A stretch of DNA of 64,000 nucleotides, taken from assembly GCA_025358255.1 (NCBI GenBank), contig JANYKC010000028.1:1-64000 (forward strand). Direction: 5' to 3'. The DNA is from Spirochaetaceae bacterium (GTDB lineage: Bacteria; Spirochaetota; Spirochaetia; Treponematales; Rectinemataceae). The position numbers and the translations under genes were made by a program. The notes under the pieces are model-generated. The model was given only the letters and a program-made list of their open reading frames with translations, had not been told where the DNA came from and ran no database searches. Positions 1 to 8,341 of the stretch are shown one piece after another; the stretch's first letter is position 1, and each line of letters starts with the position of its first letter.

Positions 1-135
1 GGCGGCCACGCCGGAGGCGGCCACGCCGGAGGCGGCCACGCCGGAGGCGGCCACGCCGGAGGCGGCCACGCCGGAGGCGGCCACGCCGGAGGCGGCCACG
101 CCGGAGGCGGCCACGCCGGAGGCGGCCACGCTGCC
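1..135. repeat. 15-bp in-frame tandem repeat inside iolD
   Basis: Eight identical units of GGCGGCCACGCCGGA fill 1-120, followed by one variant unit at 121-135. The array touches the window edge, so its true length is unknown. Read on the minus strand each unit encodes Ser-Gly-Val-Ala-Ala. Because 15 is a multiple of three, gain or loss of units changes protein length without breaking the frame. Confidence 0.97.
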
Positions 136-300
136 TGCGGCCGCGCTTGCCAGCGCTTCGCCGAAGCCCACGACCACGCCATGGCCGAAAATGCCCACCA
201 CGCCGCCGAAGAATTTCACTTCCTCGCCGTCGAACTCGACATACTGCTTTTCGAGGAATTCGAGGAGGGCCTGGCCCATGGTCATTCGCTTGGTCTTCAT
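1..300 (-). CDS. iolD: 3D-(3,5/4)-trihydroxycyclohexane-1,2-dione hydrolase IolD, N-terminal part
   Basis: This ThDP-dependent enzyme opens the ring of trihydroxycyclohexanedione to 5-deoxy-glucuronate in myo-inositol breakdown. Only the first 100 residues are in the window; the gene continues past base 1. The start ([15 protein letters not shown], then [11 protein letters not shown]) matches the conserved IolD N-terminus. The stop of iolB overlaps the start: an ATG lies at 303 and another at 300. I chose 300 because the GGAGG is then six bases away. From residue 61 the protein runs into eight copies of Ser-Gly-Val-Ala-Ala, encoded by a perfect 15-bp repeat, just after the segment where normal IolD proteins continue with the ThDP-binding fold. 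It is third in the iolG-iolB-iolD unit. Identity is secure from the start motif and context; whether the repeat tract is tolerated cannot be seen here. Confidence 0.85.
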   Translation of the reverse strand, partial: MKTKRMTMGQALLEFLEKQYVEFDGEEVKFFGGVVGIFGHGVVVGFGEALASAAAGSVAASGVAASGVAASGVAASGVAASGVAASGVAASGVAASGVAA

Positions 301-1109
301 CATTCTCCTCCATTCCCCGGGCCGGGCGACCAAATCGGGGCATTCGCCTCCGCCACCCAGAGGTGTTCGGGCACGAAGATCGGGGTCACGTAGCGCCGTC
401 CCTCGAGATGGCGGATCACCCAGAGATACCAGATCGCGTAGCCGGGGGCGGTGACCTGGGGATGGACCTGTCCCTCGCGGATGAGGACCGTGTCGCGGTG
501 CTTGAGGATGTAGGGTGTATCGCCTATCGCGGTCAGGCCGAATCCATTCTCGGGGAGGAAGCGGTAATGGTATATCTCGGGCTGGGGATGGTGGTGGGGC
601 GGGTAGCTCGACCAACGGCCGGGCATGCCCACCACCTCGCCCAGGACGAAATTGGAGTCCTTGGCGTTCGAGTCATCGATCACCGTCCGCACGATGCGGG
701 TGCTGGTCTCCCCCATCGTGCCCTTGCCCCTGGCTTCGCTCCGGCATTCGGAGGGCGAAAAGAAGCGGGGCGCGAAGGCCTTCGGGTTCTCCGTCCTCAT
801 GACGCAGAATTCGGCCCCCTGCGCGCCGGCGACCACCCCTGCCGCCGCGCCGGCGGGCAGGGAGAGGACGGCCGGCGATTCATCGAAGAGGCTCTTTCGC
901 GCTACCTTGGCGGTGCCGCCCTGCCATGAGAGCGAGGCGCTTCCCGCGACATGGAGGAGGAGCTTCTCGTCGGCTGGCCCCGAGTCCCAGGACTCCCCGG
1001 CCTTGAGGCTAAGGATGCCGAAATCCATGAGCATGTCGGATTCATGGCCCCGCCTTTCGACGAGGGCTTCCCAGCCAGGGCGGAAGCCGCCCTCATGTCG
1101 TTTCAGCAT
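300..1109 (-). CDS. iolB: 5-deoxy-glucuronate isomerase IolB
   Basis: IolB converts 5-deoxy-D-glucuronate to 2-deoxy-5-keto-D-gluconate, the step after IolD in cytoplasmic myo-inositol catabolism. The 269-residue product has the usual family length. It shows the bicupin metal-binding signature with three consecutive histidines at 172-174 and a glutamate at 178 ([11 protein letters not shown]), and the C-terminal segment [19 protein letters not shown] typical of the family. The start ATG lies three bases after the iolG stop and has a GGGAG ribosome site. Its stop overlaps the start of iolD. The tight iolG-iolB-iolD spacing implies one mRNA, controlled by the operator at 2178-2199. Confidence 0.93.
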   Translation of the reverse strand: MLKRHEGGFRPGWEALVERRGHESDMLMDFGILSLKAGESWDSGPADEKLLLHVAGSASLSWQGGTAKVARKSLFDESPAVLSLPAGAAAGVVAGAQGAEFCVMRTENPKAFAPRFFSPSECRSEARGKGTMGETSTRIVRTVIDDSNAKDSNFVLGEVVGMPGRWSSYPPHHHPQPEIYHYRFLPENGFGLTAIGDTPYILKHRDTVLIREGQVHPQVTAPGYAIWYLWVIRHLEGRRYVTPIFVPEHLWVAEANAPIWSPGPGNGGE

Positions 1110-1112
1110 CGC

Positions 1113-2138
1113 CTACTCCCGGGGGATCTCGGAGAGCTTGACGGGGCGGCCCTCCGCGAGGGACTTCTTGGCCGCGAGGGCCACGAGGAGGTCCTGGAGG
1201 CCATCGTCGCCGCTCACCGGCACCGGCTTGTTCTCGGAGACGGCCAGGACAAAGGCGCGCATCTCGGCGATGAAGGCTTCCTTGTAGCGCTCGAGGAAGA
1301 AGTACATGGGCTTCTCGCCCACCACGCCCGCCTCGCTGGAAAGCTTGACCGTGCTCGGGGCGTCGTTCTCCGCCGCGGCCGATCCAAGGGAGCCGAAGAC
1401 CTCGACGCGCTGGTCGTAGCCGTAGACGGCCTTGCGGGAATTGTCGATGACGCCGAGGGCGCCGTTGGCGAACTTCAGGGTGACGATGGCGGTGTCGACG
1501 TCACCGGCCTTGCCGATGCCCGGATCGACGAGGACGGCACCCTGGGCGTAGACCTCGACCACGTCGCTTCCGGCCTGGAAGCGCGCCATGTCGAAATCGT
1601 GGATCATCATGTCCAGGAAGATGCCGCCGGAGATGGCGACATAGGAAACGGGCGGCGGCGCGGGATCGCGCGAGGTGATCTTGATGATCTGGGGCGAGCC
1701 GACCGCTCCTGACTCGACAAGCTCGCGCACGCGCTTGAAGTTGTGGTCGAAGCGGCGGTTGAAGCCGACCTGGAGCTTGACGTTCGCCTTCTTGACCGCG
1801 GCGAGGGCCGCGTTCACCTTGGCCACGGTGGTGTCCACGGGCTTCTCGCAGAAGACATGCTTGCCGGCGGCGGCGGCCTTGACCACGAAATCGGCGTGGG
1901 TATCGGTGGAAGAGCAGATGATGATGGCCTGGATGTCCTTGTCGTCAAGGAGGACCTTGGGATCCTTGGTCACGGTCTGGACGCCAAGCTCCTTGGCCCA
2001 GGCCTCGATGGCCGGGCTGAGGTTGACATCGGCGATGGCCTTGAGGTTGGCCTGGGGGATGAAATACGCGATGTTCTCTGCATGGATCTTGCCGATGCGT
2101 CCGGCGCCGATAACGCCGATGTTGATTTTCTGCGACAT
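1113..2138 (-). CDS. iolG: Inositol 2-dehydrogenase IolG (Gfo/Idh/MocA family)
   Basis: This NAD-dependent enzyme oxidises myo-inositol to 2-keto-myo-inositol, the first step of the pathway. The 341-residue protein has the Rossmann motif GAGRIG at 11-16, the family EKP motif with the catalytic lysine at 99, and the Asp176-x3-His180 pair (FLDMMIHDFD) that completes the catalytic triad in characterised IolG. The start has a strong AGGAGG seven bases upstream. It is the first gene of a three-gene unit (iolG-iolB-iolD) and is preceded by its own predicted promoter and a LacI-type operator. Two more family members lie upstream (3109-4131 and 5119-6135); this one has the most complete match to true IolG. 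Confidence 0.92.
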   Translation of the reverse strand: MSQKINIGVIGAGRIGKIHAENIAYFIPQANLKAIADVNLSPAIEAWAKELGVQTVTKDPKVLLDDKDIQAIIICSSTDTHADFVVKAAAAGKHVFCEKPVDTTVAKVNAALAAVKKANVKLQVGFNRRFDHNFKRVRELVESGAVGSPQIIKITSRDPAPPPVSYVAISGGIFLDMMIHDFDMARFQAGSDVVEVYAQGAVLVDPGIGKAGDVDTAIVTLKFANGALGVIDNSRKAVYGYDQRVEVFGSLGSAAAENDAPSTVKLSSEAGVVGEKPMYFFLERYKEAFIAEMRAFVLAVSENKPVPVSGDDGLQDLLVALAAKKSLAEGRPVKLSEIPRE

Positions 2139-2177
2139 GGAAACCTCCTATGAACCTAATGGATCCTCTGTTTCAAT

Positions 2178-2199
2178 GTTCTGCAAACGATTGCAGAAC
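2178..2199. promoter_or_regulatory. LacI-family operator upstream of iolG
   Basis: The site is an inverted repeat with perfect 9-bp arms (GTTCTGCAA and TTGCAGAAC) around ACGA. Its core, TGCAAACGATTGCA, matches the LacI-family consensus TGNAANCGNTTNCA at every fixed position. It begins about seven bases downstream of the predicted -10 box at 2206-2211, so a bound repressor would cover the start of transcription. A second site of the same type precedes the ABC importer. Confidence 0.85.
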
Positions 2200-2205
2200 C
2201 ATTCC

Positions 2206-2235
2206 ATCCTACCCCGACACAACAGGACATGTAAA
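2206..2235 (-). promoter_or_regulatory. Predicted promoter of iolGBD
   Basis: Reading the minus strand, a -35 box TTTACA (2235-2230) and a -10 box TAGGAT (2211-2206) are separated by 18 bases. The predicted start falls at the edge of the operator at 2178-2199. This gives iolGBD its own regulated promoter, separate from the genes upstream. Confidence 0.55.
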
Positions 2236-2241
2236 GTGCAA

Positions 2242-2270
2242 GGCCTTTCGATCCGCCGAATGGAAAGGCC
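2242..2270 (-). terminator. Hairpin after the importer/isomerase operon
   Basis: Perfect 8-bp arms GGCCTTTC and GAAAGGCC enclose a 13-base loop, six bases past the stop of the iolI-like gene. There is no long T run, only TTGCACTTT, so it may be a weak terminator. It separates the upstream operon from the iolG promoter. Confidence 0.45.
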
Positions 2271-2275
2271 CGATC

Positions 2276-3112
2276 TCATGAACGCAGGTACGAAAGGCTT
2301 TGTGCAAGCGCGGCGGCGAGGTCGGCCTTCCCGAGCTTGGTGACCTTGTCCGAAAAGGGCTCAAAGGAATAGTCGCCCGAGTATCCGAGCCTCTCGAGGA
2401 GGGCGATCTGTTCCTTGTTCCTCATCCTGTCCGCCGGCCCGACGAGGACCCGGTGGGCATCCCGCATCGCCGGGGCCGGGATATCGGCCTCGACCCCCGA
2501 AACGTGGACAAGGCCCGTGTGGGAGAGGTCGTAGCCCTTGCCCAGGACGGCGGAGTCGTCGGGGCCGATGTAGTGGTGGAAGCTGTCGTGGACGATCCTG
2601 TAGCAGGAGAAGCCGCTTGCCACGATCGCCTCCTGCGCCAGGACAAGGGAGGCAAGGGAGGAGACCGAAAAGCCCAAGGGTTCGACGTAGCCCATGAGGC
2701 CAGCCTTCTCGAATGCTGGCCCAATACTCGCCAAGGCCTCCGCGGTTTCCCCGGAGCGGCGAAGCGCGTCACGCCCATCGTCCGCTTCGTTGTTCGGGCA
2801 CAGGACGATGGCGGGACAGGCTATTCCCACCGCAAGCTCGATGAGGGCCGCGAGATCACGGAGCACCTTCGTCCGGGCCGAGGCGAGGTTGAATTTCTGC
2901 AGGGCATTGATGGAGATGACCCGGATGCCGGAGTCGTCCGCGATGCGCCTGGCCAAGGCCGGCTTCATTCCATCGATGGGATCGATAGCCCCGAGGTCAT
3001 TCCTGAGCTCCACCTTGCCAAGGCCGAGGGAGGCGGTGAGGTCGTAAAAATCGGCCAGCCCCAGGGAGGACGAGACGATCCGGTTCACGCTGAAACGCTT
3101 CATGTCCATCAT
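2276..3112 (-). CDS. iolI: 2-keto-myo-inositol isomerase-like TIM-barrel protein (IolI-like)
   Basis: This 278-residue protein belongs to the xylose-isomerase-like TIM-barrel family. The probable metal ligands fall where they do in Bacillus IolI: Glu144 (GYVEPLG), Asp176 and nearby histidines (VHDSFHHY), His203 (GLVHVSGVE) and Glu251 (YSFEPF). The segment VISINALQKFN also resembles IolI. The expected reaction is interconversion of 2-keto-myo-inositol and 1-keto-D-chiro-inositol, which lets the pathway use other inositol isomers. The start overlaps the upstream stop by four bases (ATGA) and has GGAG eight bases ahead. It is the last gene of the importer-led operon. The specific isomerase call is an inference from ligand spacing and context. 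Confidence 0.72.
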   Translation of the reverse strand: MMDMKRFSVNRIVSSSLGLADFYDLTASLGLGKVELRNDLGAIDPIDGMKPALARRIADDSGIRVISINALQKFNLASARTKVLRDLAALIELAVGIACPAIVLCPNNEADDGRDALRRSGETAEALASIGPAFEKAGLMGYVEPLGFSVSSLASLVLAQEAIVASGFSCYRIVHDSFHHYIGPDDSAVLGKGYDLSHTGLVHVSGVEADIPAPAMRDAHRVLVGPADRMRNKEQIALLERLGYSGDYSFEPFSDKVTKLGKADLAAALAQSLSYLRS

Positions 3113-4131
3113 CTGTACAACTCCGGCCTTTCACCAAGGCCAACCTTGACGCTGCGACCCTCGAGGAGGGAATTGCTCGCCGCCGCCGAGACCATCATGG
3201 CCGCATAGCCATCCCATGCCGAGGCGCCGGTGAAGGCGGTTCCAGAGCCGACGGCCTTCACCCAGGCGAGCAGCTCCGCGAGATAGGCTTCCTGGAAGGG
3301 GGCGGTCCAATCCGGCGCGACGGGGGAACCACGCAGGGATCCGGCACGGAGGCAGAGCCTCTCGGGTTGGGCGGTCAGCGCCGTGCCACGCTGGCAGACA
3401 AGCTCGGCGGAGACCTCGTAGCCGTAGTCCGAGCTCATGTAGATCTCCGCGGTCGCGAGGCGATCATGGGTCATCAGCATCTGGAGGATGAGGAGGTCGC
3501 GGCTGTCCTCGGGAAGCCCGTCGCTGGACCGCAGGCCGCGGACTGATACCTCTACCACGTCCTCGCCCAATAGCCAGCGGGCGGAATCTATGTCGTGGCC
3601 GGCGGTATTCACGAGGATGAAGGGTCCGCTCGAGTTGTAGGGAGCCTTGGCGTTGCGATGGACGCCCTTCCACAGGAGGGGGGTGCCCAGCCTCCCCGAA
3701 GCGGCCATCTCCTTGACCGCCACGTGGTAGGGATCGAAGCGCCGCTGGAAGCCCATCGAGACGAGGCGGACTCCCGCCCTGGTCTCGGCCTCCAGCACGC
3801 GGGCGGCGTCCTTGGGATCAGAGGCCAGGGGCTTCTCGCAGAGGACGCACTTGCCCGCCTTGATGCAGGCGAGGACTAGCTCCGCATGGAGGGCATCGGG
3901 AGCCGCTATCAATACCGCATCCACGTCATCGCTGTGGATGAGGCTCTCCGCCGTGCCGAAGACCTTCGGGGAGCCGCATTCCGCCGCGAGCCTCTCCGCC
4001 CTGCCCCTGTCCAGGTCCTGCAGGGCCACGAGCTCGGCCTGCGCCGCGTAGAGCCAGGCGTTGCGGGCGTGCTGCTCCCCCATCTTCCCCACGCCTATCA
4101 CGCCGAGGCGCACCCTGCCCTTTTCACCCAT
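3109..4131 (-). CDS. Gfo/Idh/MocA oxidoreductase with altered catalytic pair
   Basis: This NAD(P)-dependent dehydrogenase family member probably acts on an inositol isomer or a related polyol. The Rossmann motif GVGKMG is at 13-18 and the EKP motif at 99-101. Where IolG has Asp-x3-His, this protein has Asn175-x3-His179 (VNTAGHDID), so the usual catalytic aspartate is replaced. An ATG at 4143 would add four residues, but the ATG at 4131 has GGAG six bases upstream and is preferred. The gene sits between two TIM-barrel isomerase genes and overlaps the next by four bases, so the products should be made in step. Substrate unknown; a scyllo- or chiro-inositol dehydrogenase role is a guess from context. 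Confidence 0.8.
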   Translation of the reverse strand: MGEKGRVRLGVIGVGKMGEQHARNAWLYAAQAELVALQDLDRGRAERLAAECGSPKVFGTAESLIHSDDVDAVLIAAPDALHAELVLACIKAGKCVLCEKPLASDPKDAARVLEAETRAGVRLVSMGFQRRFDPYHVAVKEMAASGRLGTPLLWKGVHRNAKAPYNSSGPFILVNTAGHDIDSARWLLGEDVVEVSVRGLRSSDGLPEDSRDLLILQMLMTHDRLATAEIYMSSDYGYEVSAELVCQRGTALTAQPERLCLRAGSLRGSPVAPDWTAPFQEAYLAELLAWVKAVGSGTAFTGASAWDGYAAMMVSAAASNSLLEGRSVKVGLGERPELYR

Positions 4132-4164
4132 AACCAACTCCATTCCGGCGGTCGCCGGCAGTTT

Positions 4165-5106
4165 TCAGGTCGAGGAAGGCCAGGCTTCCCGGAGGAGGAC
4201 AAGCGACTTCCCGATGCCCGAAAGGGCATCCATGGTCAGGTCCTCCATCTCGAGGCTGACGGCCCCGTCGTAGCCGGACATGTGGACGACGGTGATGAAT
4301 TCCTTCCACCAGCGCGCGTCATGGCCATAGCCGAGGGCCACGTAGTTCCAGGTCCGCGAGGCATAGCGGTCCACCGTGCCCGTGTCCAGGACACCATCGA
4401 TGTCCACGAGACCCCGCTCCAGACGGGAGTCCTTCGCGTGCACGTGGTGGATGGCGGGGCCGAGGAAACGGGCCGCGGCTATCGGGTCGCCGCCCATCCA
4501 GAAGAGGTGGCTCGGGTCCAGGTTCATGCCGACCATCGGGCCCACCGCGTCCCGCAGCCGCATCAGGGTGCCGGGATTGTAGACGAGCTGGCAGCCATGG
4601 TTCTCGACGGCGATGCGCTCCACGCCCTTTGCGGCGGCGGAGGCCACAGCCTTGCGCCACCAGGGAAGGGCGATCTCCTCCCACTGCCAGGCCAGGACCT
4701 GCGCGTTGCGCGGCGGCCAGCTGGTCGTGATCCAATTCGGGAGGCTTTCTCCCGGGGCGCCGCCGGGTAGGCCGGACATCATGACCACCTTCCTGACGCC
4801 AAGGAGGCCGGCCAGCTCGAAGGTCCTCTCCACGACGGCGTCATGCCGCCTTCCTTCGTCGTGAGGCGCGAGCTGGTTGCCGGAGCAGTTGAGGGCCTCG
4901 ATGGCCAGGCCCCGTGCGCCTATCGCGTCCAGGAAATCGCGGCGCTTTCCGGCGCTCGCAAGGAGGCCGTCAAGGTCCAGGTGGGGCGCCTGGGACCAGT
5001 TGCCGCAGCCGAGCTCCAGGCCCTCGAAGCCGAGGGAGGCAACCTTGTCGAGCATTTCCCCGAAGGGAAGGAAGCCGAGGGAATCCGTGACCAGGGAGAG
5101 CTTCAT
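4165..5106 (-). CDS. Sugar phosphate isomerase/epimerase family TIM-barrel protein
   Basis: The 313-residue protein is a xylose-isomerase-like TIM barrel. Likely metal ligands are Glu168 (IAVENHG), Asp197 and His200 (NLDPSH), His223 (HHVHAKD) and a glutamate in VSLEMED near 286-288. This architecture isomerises or epimerises sugars, keto-inositols or their relatives in the cytoplasm. It is distinct from the IolI-like protein two genes downstream and is longer by a segment around residues 115-150. It lies 12 bases after the stop of the 5119-6135 dehydrogenase and 33 bases before the next dehydrogenase, in the same operon. Pairing of each isomerase with a dehydrogenase suggests that the locus handles more than one inositol isomer. 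Substrate not known. Confidence 0.75.
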   Translation of the reverse strand: MKLSLVTDSLGFLPFGEMLDKVASLGFEGLELGCGNWSQAPHLDLDGLLASAGKRRDFLDAIGARGLAIEALNCSGNQLAPHDEGRRHDAVVERTFELAGLLGVRKVVMMSGLPGGAPGESLPNWITTSWPPRNAQVLAWQWEEIALPWWRKAVASAAAKGVERIAVENHGCQLVYNPGTLMRLRDAVGPMVGMNLDPSHLFWMGGDPIAAARFLGPAIHHVHAKDSRLERGLVDIDGVLDTGTVDRYASRTWNYVALGYGHDARWWKEFITVVHMSGYDGAVSLEMEDLTMDALSGIGKSLVLLREAWPSST

Positions 5107-5118
5107 CGCGGTTTCCCC

Positions 5119-6135
5119 CTACAGGGTGACCGGGGAGCCTTTCTCAAGGGACTCCCGCATGGCCACGGCCAGCCTCGTGGCCTCTCGGGCATCCTCGAGG
5201 GTTATGGGGCTGGGTTTGCCGGAATTGATGGCTTCCACGAAGGCGTTGGCCTCGACAAGGAAGGCGCCGCCGAAGCGCGAGAAGAAATCCGCCTGCCCGA
5301 CCGTCGTGACGGCGCCCTTGCCCTCGCGCTGGAGGGGAAGCTCCCCGATGCCGCGGCCGCAGGAAAGGCCGCCTTCGGTCCCGGTGATGGACATCGTGGC
5401 CTCGTAGCCGCGATGGGAGGAGCGCGAGACGAAGAAAGTCGCGAGGACACCGCCTTCGAACTCGACCGTGGCGGCGGCGTTGTCCACGTCGCCGCAGGAG
5501 GCGAGGCCCGGATACATGACCCGGGTGCCGTGCGCGCTCACGCGAAGGGCGCGCGCGCCTCCGAGGATCCAGCGCACCAGGTCCACGTCGTGGATGCAGC
5601 AGTCGAGGAAGATGCCGCCCGAGGTGGGCGCGAATTTCACGAAGAAGCCATTGGGGTCCACCGGATCGTGGGATTCGCTATGGACGCGGAAGACCTTGCC
5701 CAGATCCCCGGCGGAAACGGCCCGCTTCATCTCCGCGTAGGCCGGGTCGAAGCGGCGCATGAAGCCTATCATCGCGATCTGGGCCGGGCGCTTGCGGCTT
5801 TCCTCGATCACGAGGTCGCAGGGGGCCACGTCAAGGGAGAGGGGCTTCTCGCAGAAGAGGTGCTTGCCTGCCTTCAGCACCTTGATGGACTGCTCTGCGT
5901 GGAGGGAGGTCGGGGTCACGATCCAGACCGCCTCGAGGCCGGGATGGCCGAGGAGGGAGTCGAGGTCGGGATAGGTCGCCACGCCAAGCTTGTCCCTGGC
6001 CCAGTCCAGTTCGGAAGCCACGGGGCTGGCGGCGGCGACGAGGGAAAGGCCGCTCACCTGCCGAGCGAGGTTCTCGGCATGGCGGCGGCCAAGGCGGCCG
6101 AGGCCGACGATACCGATGGAGATTGGACGGGGCAT
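5119..6135 (-). CDS. Gfo/Idh/MocA oxidoreductase, probable inositol dehydrogenase
   Basis: A 338-residue NAD-dependent dehydrogenase with the Rossmann motif GLGRLG at 11-16, the catalytic lysine in EKP at 97 and the intact Asp178-x3-His182 pair (FLDCCIHDVD). These are the IolG-type catalytic residues, so a myo- or scyllo-inositol 2-dehydrogenase role is plausible. A GAGGAG site lies nine bases before the ATG. It is the first catabolic gene after the transporter genes. It keeps all catalytic residues, unlike the relative at 3109-4131. It could also act on another cyclitol or a hexose; context favours inositols. Confidence 0.82.
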   Translation of the reverse strand: MPRPISIGIVGLGRLGRRHAENLARQVSGLSLVAAASPVASELDWARDKLGVATYPDLDSLLGHPGLEAVWIVTPTSLHAEQSIKVLKAGKHLFCEKPLSLDVAPCDLVIEESRKRPAQIAMIGFMRRFDPAYAEMKRAVSAGDLGKVFRVHSESHDPVDPNGFFVKFAPTSGGIFLDCCIHDVDLVRWILGGARALRVSAHGTRVMYPGLASCGDVDNAAATVEFEGGVLATFFVSRSSHRGYEATMSITGTEGGLSCGRGIGELPLQREGKGAVTTVGQADFFSRFGGAFLVEANAFVEAINSGKPSPITLEDAREATRLAVAMRESLEKGSPVTL

Positions 6136-6230
6136 ATCGGGTCTCCTCTATGGAAAATGAAGGGGCCGTTCACCAGGCCATCGACATGGCATACGAACGG
6201 CCCCCTGTTGCTGGACTTGAAAAGCTCTTG

Positions 6231-7175
6231 CTACTTGATCGAGTTGCGGAAATTGAGCAGGTTCTGGGCGGCGTTCACGATCATGGTGGCACCGGAGTCG
6301 ATGCGTTTGTCGATCTTCTTCCCGGCCTTGACTTCGATGGCTTTCTCGATGGCCATGCGGCCCATGTCGTAGTTGCCCTGGGCGACGGAGCCGTAGAGGT
6401 CACCGGCGAGGATGGACTTGAGGGCATCTTCATTGGCGTCGACACCGATCATCGGGACTTTCTTGCCGGCCTGCTGCATGGCACGCAGCGATCCGAGGAT
6501 CATCTCGTCGTTGGCGGCGAATACGCCCTTGATGTCCGGGGTGGACTGGAGGACGTTCTGCGTGACGGTGTAGCCTTTCTCGCGGTCGCTGAAGGCGGGC
6601 TGGTTGGCGGCGATGACGATGCCGGCGGCCTTGAGGACTTCCATGGCTCCCTTGACGCGGTCATTGCAGGAGGGATTGCCGGGGGCGCCGTCTATGAGGA
6701 GGACCTTGTCGCCTTTCTTGAGGAGGTCGGCGAGGGCCTTGCCACCGGCCCTTCCGGCGGCGATGTTGTCGGTGCCGATGAAGGTCACGTAGTCCGTGAA
6801 GGAGGCGGGCATGCCGGTGTCGACGAGGATGACGGGCACGTTCTTCGCCTTGGCCTTCAAGAGCACGTTGACGGAGGCCGCGGGCTGGGAGGGACTGAAG
6901 ACCAGCACGTCGATGTTCTGGGAGAGGACATCCTGGACCATGTTGATCTGCTGCTCGATGGCGTCTTCCGTGGGCGGCCCGAGGAGGATGAGCTCAACGC
7001 CGGCCTTGTCGGCGGCCTGCTGGGCTCCCGCTGCCACGATCTTCCAATACTGGCTCGAAAGGGTCTTGAGCACCATGCCGACCTTGAGCTTCTTGTCGGC
7101 CGCGAAGGTGCCTGAACAGAACGTGAAGGCGAAGGCGATGACCATGACGATGGAAAGGATTCGTTTGCGCTGCAT
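6231..7175 (-). CDS. Inositol/sugar ABC transporter substrate-binding protein
   Basis: This periplasmic binding protein of the ribose/galactose type (Peripla_BP_4) delivers the substrate to the membrane complex. A signal peptide covers about residues 1-26, with a probable type I site after SGTFA; I see no clear lipobox. The segments VGMVLKTLSSQYW, DVLVFSPSQPA, GAPGNPSCNDRVKG and GVFAANDEM follow the family pattern for ligand contacts. The ATG has GGAGG six bases upstream. It is third of the three importer genes and is followed after 95 bases by the dehydrogenase at 5119-6135. The neighbours make an inositol the likely ligand, but the sequence alone does not decide this. Confidence 0.88.
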   Translation of the reverse strand: MQRKRILSIVMVIAFAFTFCSGTFAADKKLKVGMVLKTLSSQYWKIVAAGAQQAADKAGVELILLGPPTEDAIEQQINMVQDVLSQNIDVLVFSPSQPAASVNVLLKAKAKNVPVILVDTGMPASFTDYVTFIGTDNIAAGRAGGKALADLLKKGDKVLLIDGAPGNPSCNDRVKGAMEVLKAAGIVIAANQPAFSDREKGYTVTQNVLQSTPDIKGVFAANDEMILGSLRAMQQAGKKVPMIGVDANEDALKSILAGDLYGSVAQGNYDMGRMAIEKAIEVKAGKKIDKRIDSGATMIVNAAQNLLNFRNSIK

Positions 7176-7310
7176 GATTCCTCCAAATTGGGTAAACTAA
7201 TTCCGCGGAAGCCCAGGGCCCCGCGCTCCGACGACGGTATGACACCTCCTTGACGCGATAGCCACTTCTATGGCCGGCCCTCCCGGGGGAAGGCGCGGTC
7301 CCCCTGACCC

Positions 7311-8318
7311 TTACTTGCGGCCGAACCTCATCACCTTCTGGCGCAGCACGTCCACGTAGACCGCGATGATGATGACGGCACCGATGGAGAAGGTCTGGTA
7401 ATTGGAATCGACGTTGAGGAGGTTGAGGCCGTTCCTCAGCACCGCGATGATGAGGACGCCGATCACCGTGTTGCCGATCGAGCCGACCCCGCCGAAGAAG
7501 CTGGCGCCGCCGATGATGACGGCCGCGATGGCATCGGTCTCGTACTCGAGTCCGGCCAGGGGGTAGGCGGCGTTGACGCGCCCGACAAGGACGATCCCCG
7601 CGAGGGCGGCGGTGAAGCCCGAGATCATGTAGACCATGTTGAGGATGGACTCGACCTTGATGCCCGAGAGGCGGCTGGCCTCCTTGTTGCCGCCGACCGC
7701 ATAGATGTAGCGGCCGGCCGCCGTCCTCGTGAGGAAGAGGTACATGCAAACGTAGAGGACCGCCACGAGGATGAAGCTGACGGGCACGGGGCCTGCGTAG
7801 TTGTTGCCGAGGAACTGCACCTGGGGCGGGAAGAGGCTGACCGGCGCGGCGGCTGTGATGACCAGGGCGATGCCGCGGGCCATCTTCTGCATGCCGAGGG
7901 TGGAGATGAAGGGATGGGGGAGGCTCAGCTTGGTGAGGAGGAGGCCGTTGAGGAGCCCGAGGAGTGTGCCGGTCCCAAGGCAGACCAGGATGGACAGGTA
8001 GGGGTTGAGCCCGAGGTTGACGCAGACCACGCCCATCACCATCGTGGAGAGGGCCAGCACCGAGCCGACCGAGAGGTCGATGCCGGCGGTGAGGATGGCC
8101 AGGAACATGCCTATTGATATGATCGCGCTGATGGCGGCCTGGGACGCCACGTTCATCAGGTTGTCCATCGTGAGGAAACGCTTCGAGAGGACCGTCATCA
8201 CGATGCACAGGAGGATGAGGCTGATGAGGACGCCTACGCTGTACAGGTTCTTCTTCGCCTTTTTCGCCTGCTGCGGCACGGCGGCCTCGGAAGCGGCGGC
8301 GGTATCGACTTTGTCCAT
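7311..8318 (-). CDS. Inositol/sugar ABC transporter permease (RbsC type)
   Basis: A polytopic inner-membrane protein of the ribose-type permease family. The segment ILTAGIDLSVGSVLALS and the later GGASFFGGVGSIGNTVIG are characteristic. About eight to ten hydrophobic helices are visible. A GTG at 8345 overlaps the upstream stop, and ATG codons follow at 8324 and 8318. I chose 8318 because AAGGAG is then eight bases away; the longer starts are possible. It is co-transcribed with the ATPase upstream and the binding protein downstream. The 135 bases after it hold no gene. Confidence 0.87.
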   Translation of the reverse strand: MDKVDTAAASEAAVPQQAKKAKKNLYSVGVLISLILLCIVMTVLSKRFLTMDNLMNVASQAAISAIISIGMFLAILTAGIDLSVGSVLALSTMVMGVVCVNLGLNPYLSILVCLGTGTLLGLLNGLLLTKLSLPHPFISTLGMQKMARGIALVITAAAPVSLFPPQVQFLGNNYAGPVPVSFILVAVLYVCMYLFLTRTAAGRYIYAVGGNKEASRLSGIKVESILNMVYMISGFTAALAGIVLVGRVNAAYPLAGLEYETDAIAAVIIGGASFFGGVGSIGNTVIGVLIIAVLRNGLNLLNVDSNYQTFSIGAVIIIAVYVDVLRQKVMRFGRK

Positions 8319-8341
8319 GGCCATCTCTCCTTTTTCCCGGC

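Noticed and set aside
1-135. Possible CRISPR array
   Set aside because: The 15-bp units are contiguous with no spacers and lie in frame inside iolD.
4843-6372. Long plus-strand open frame of about 500 codons opposite the dehydrogenase and isomerase genes
   Set aside because: It lies antisense to well-supported genes. GC-rich third positions make long antisense frames common here, and the translation is low-complexity Gly/Glu/Val-rich.
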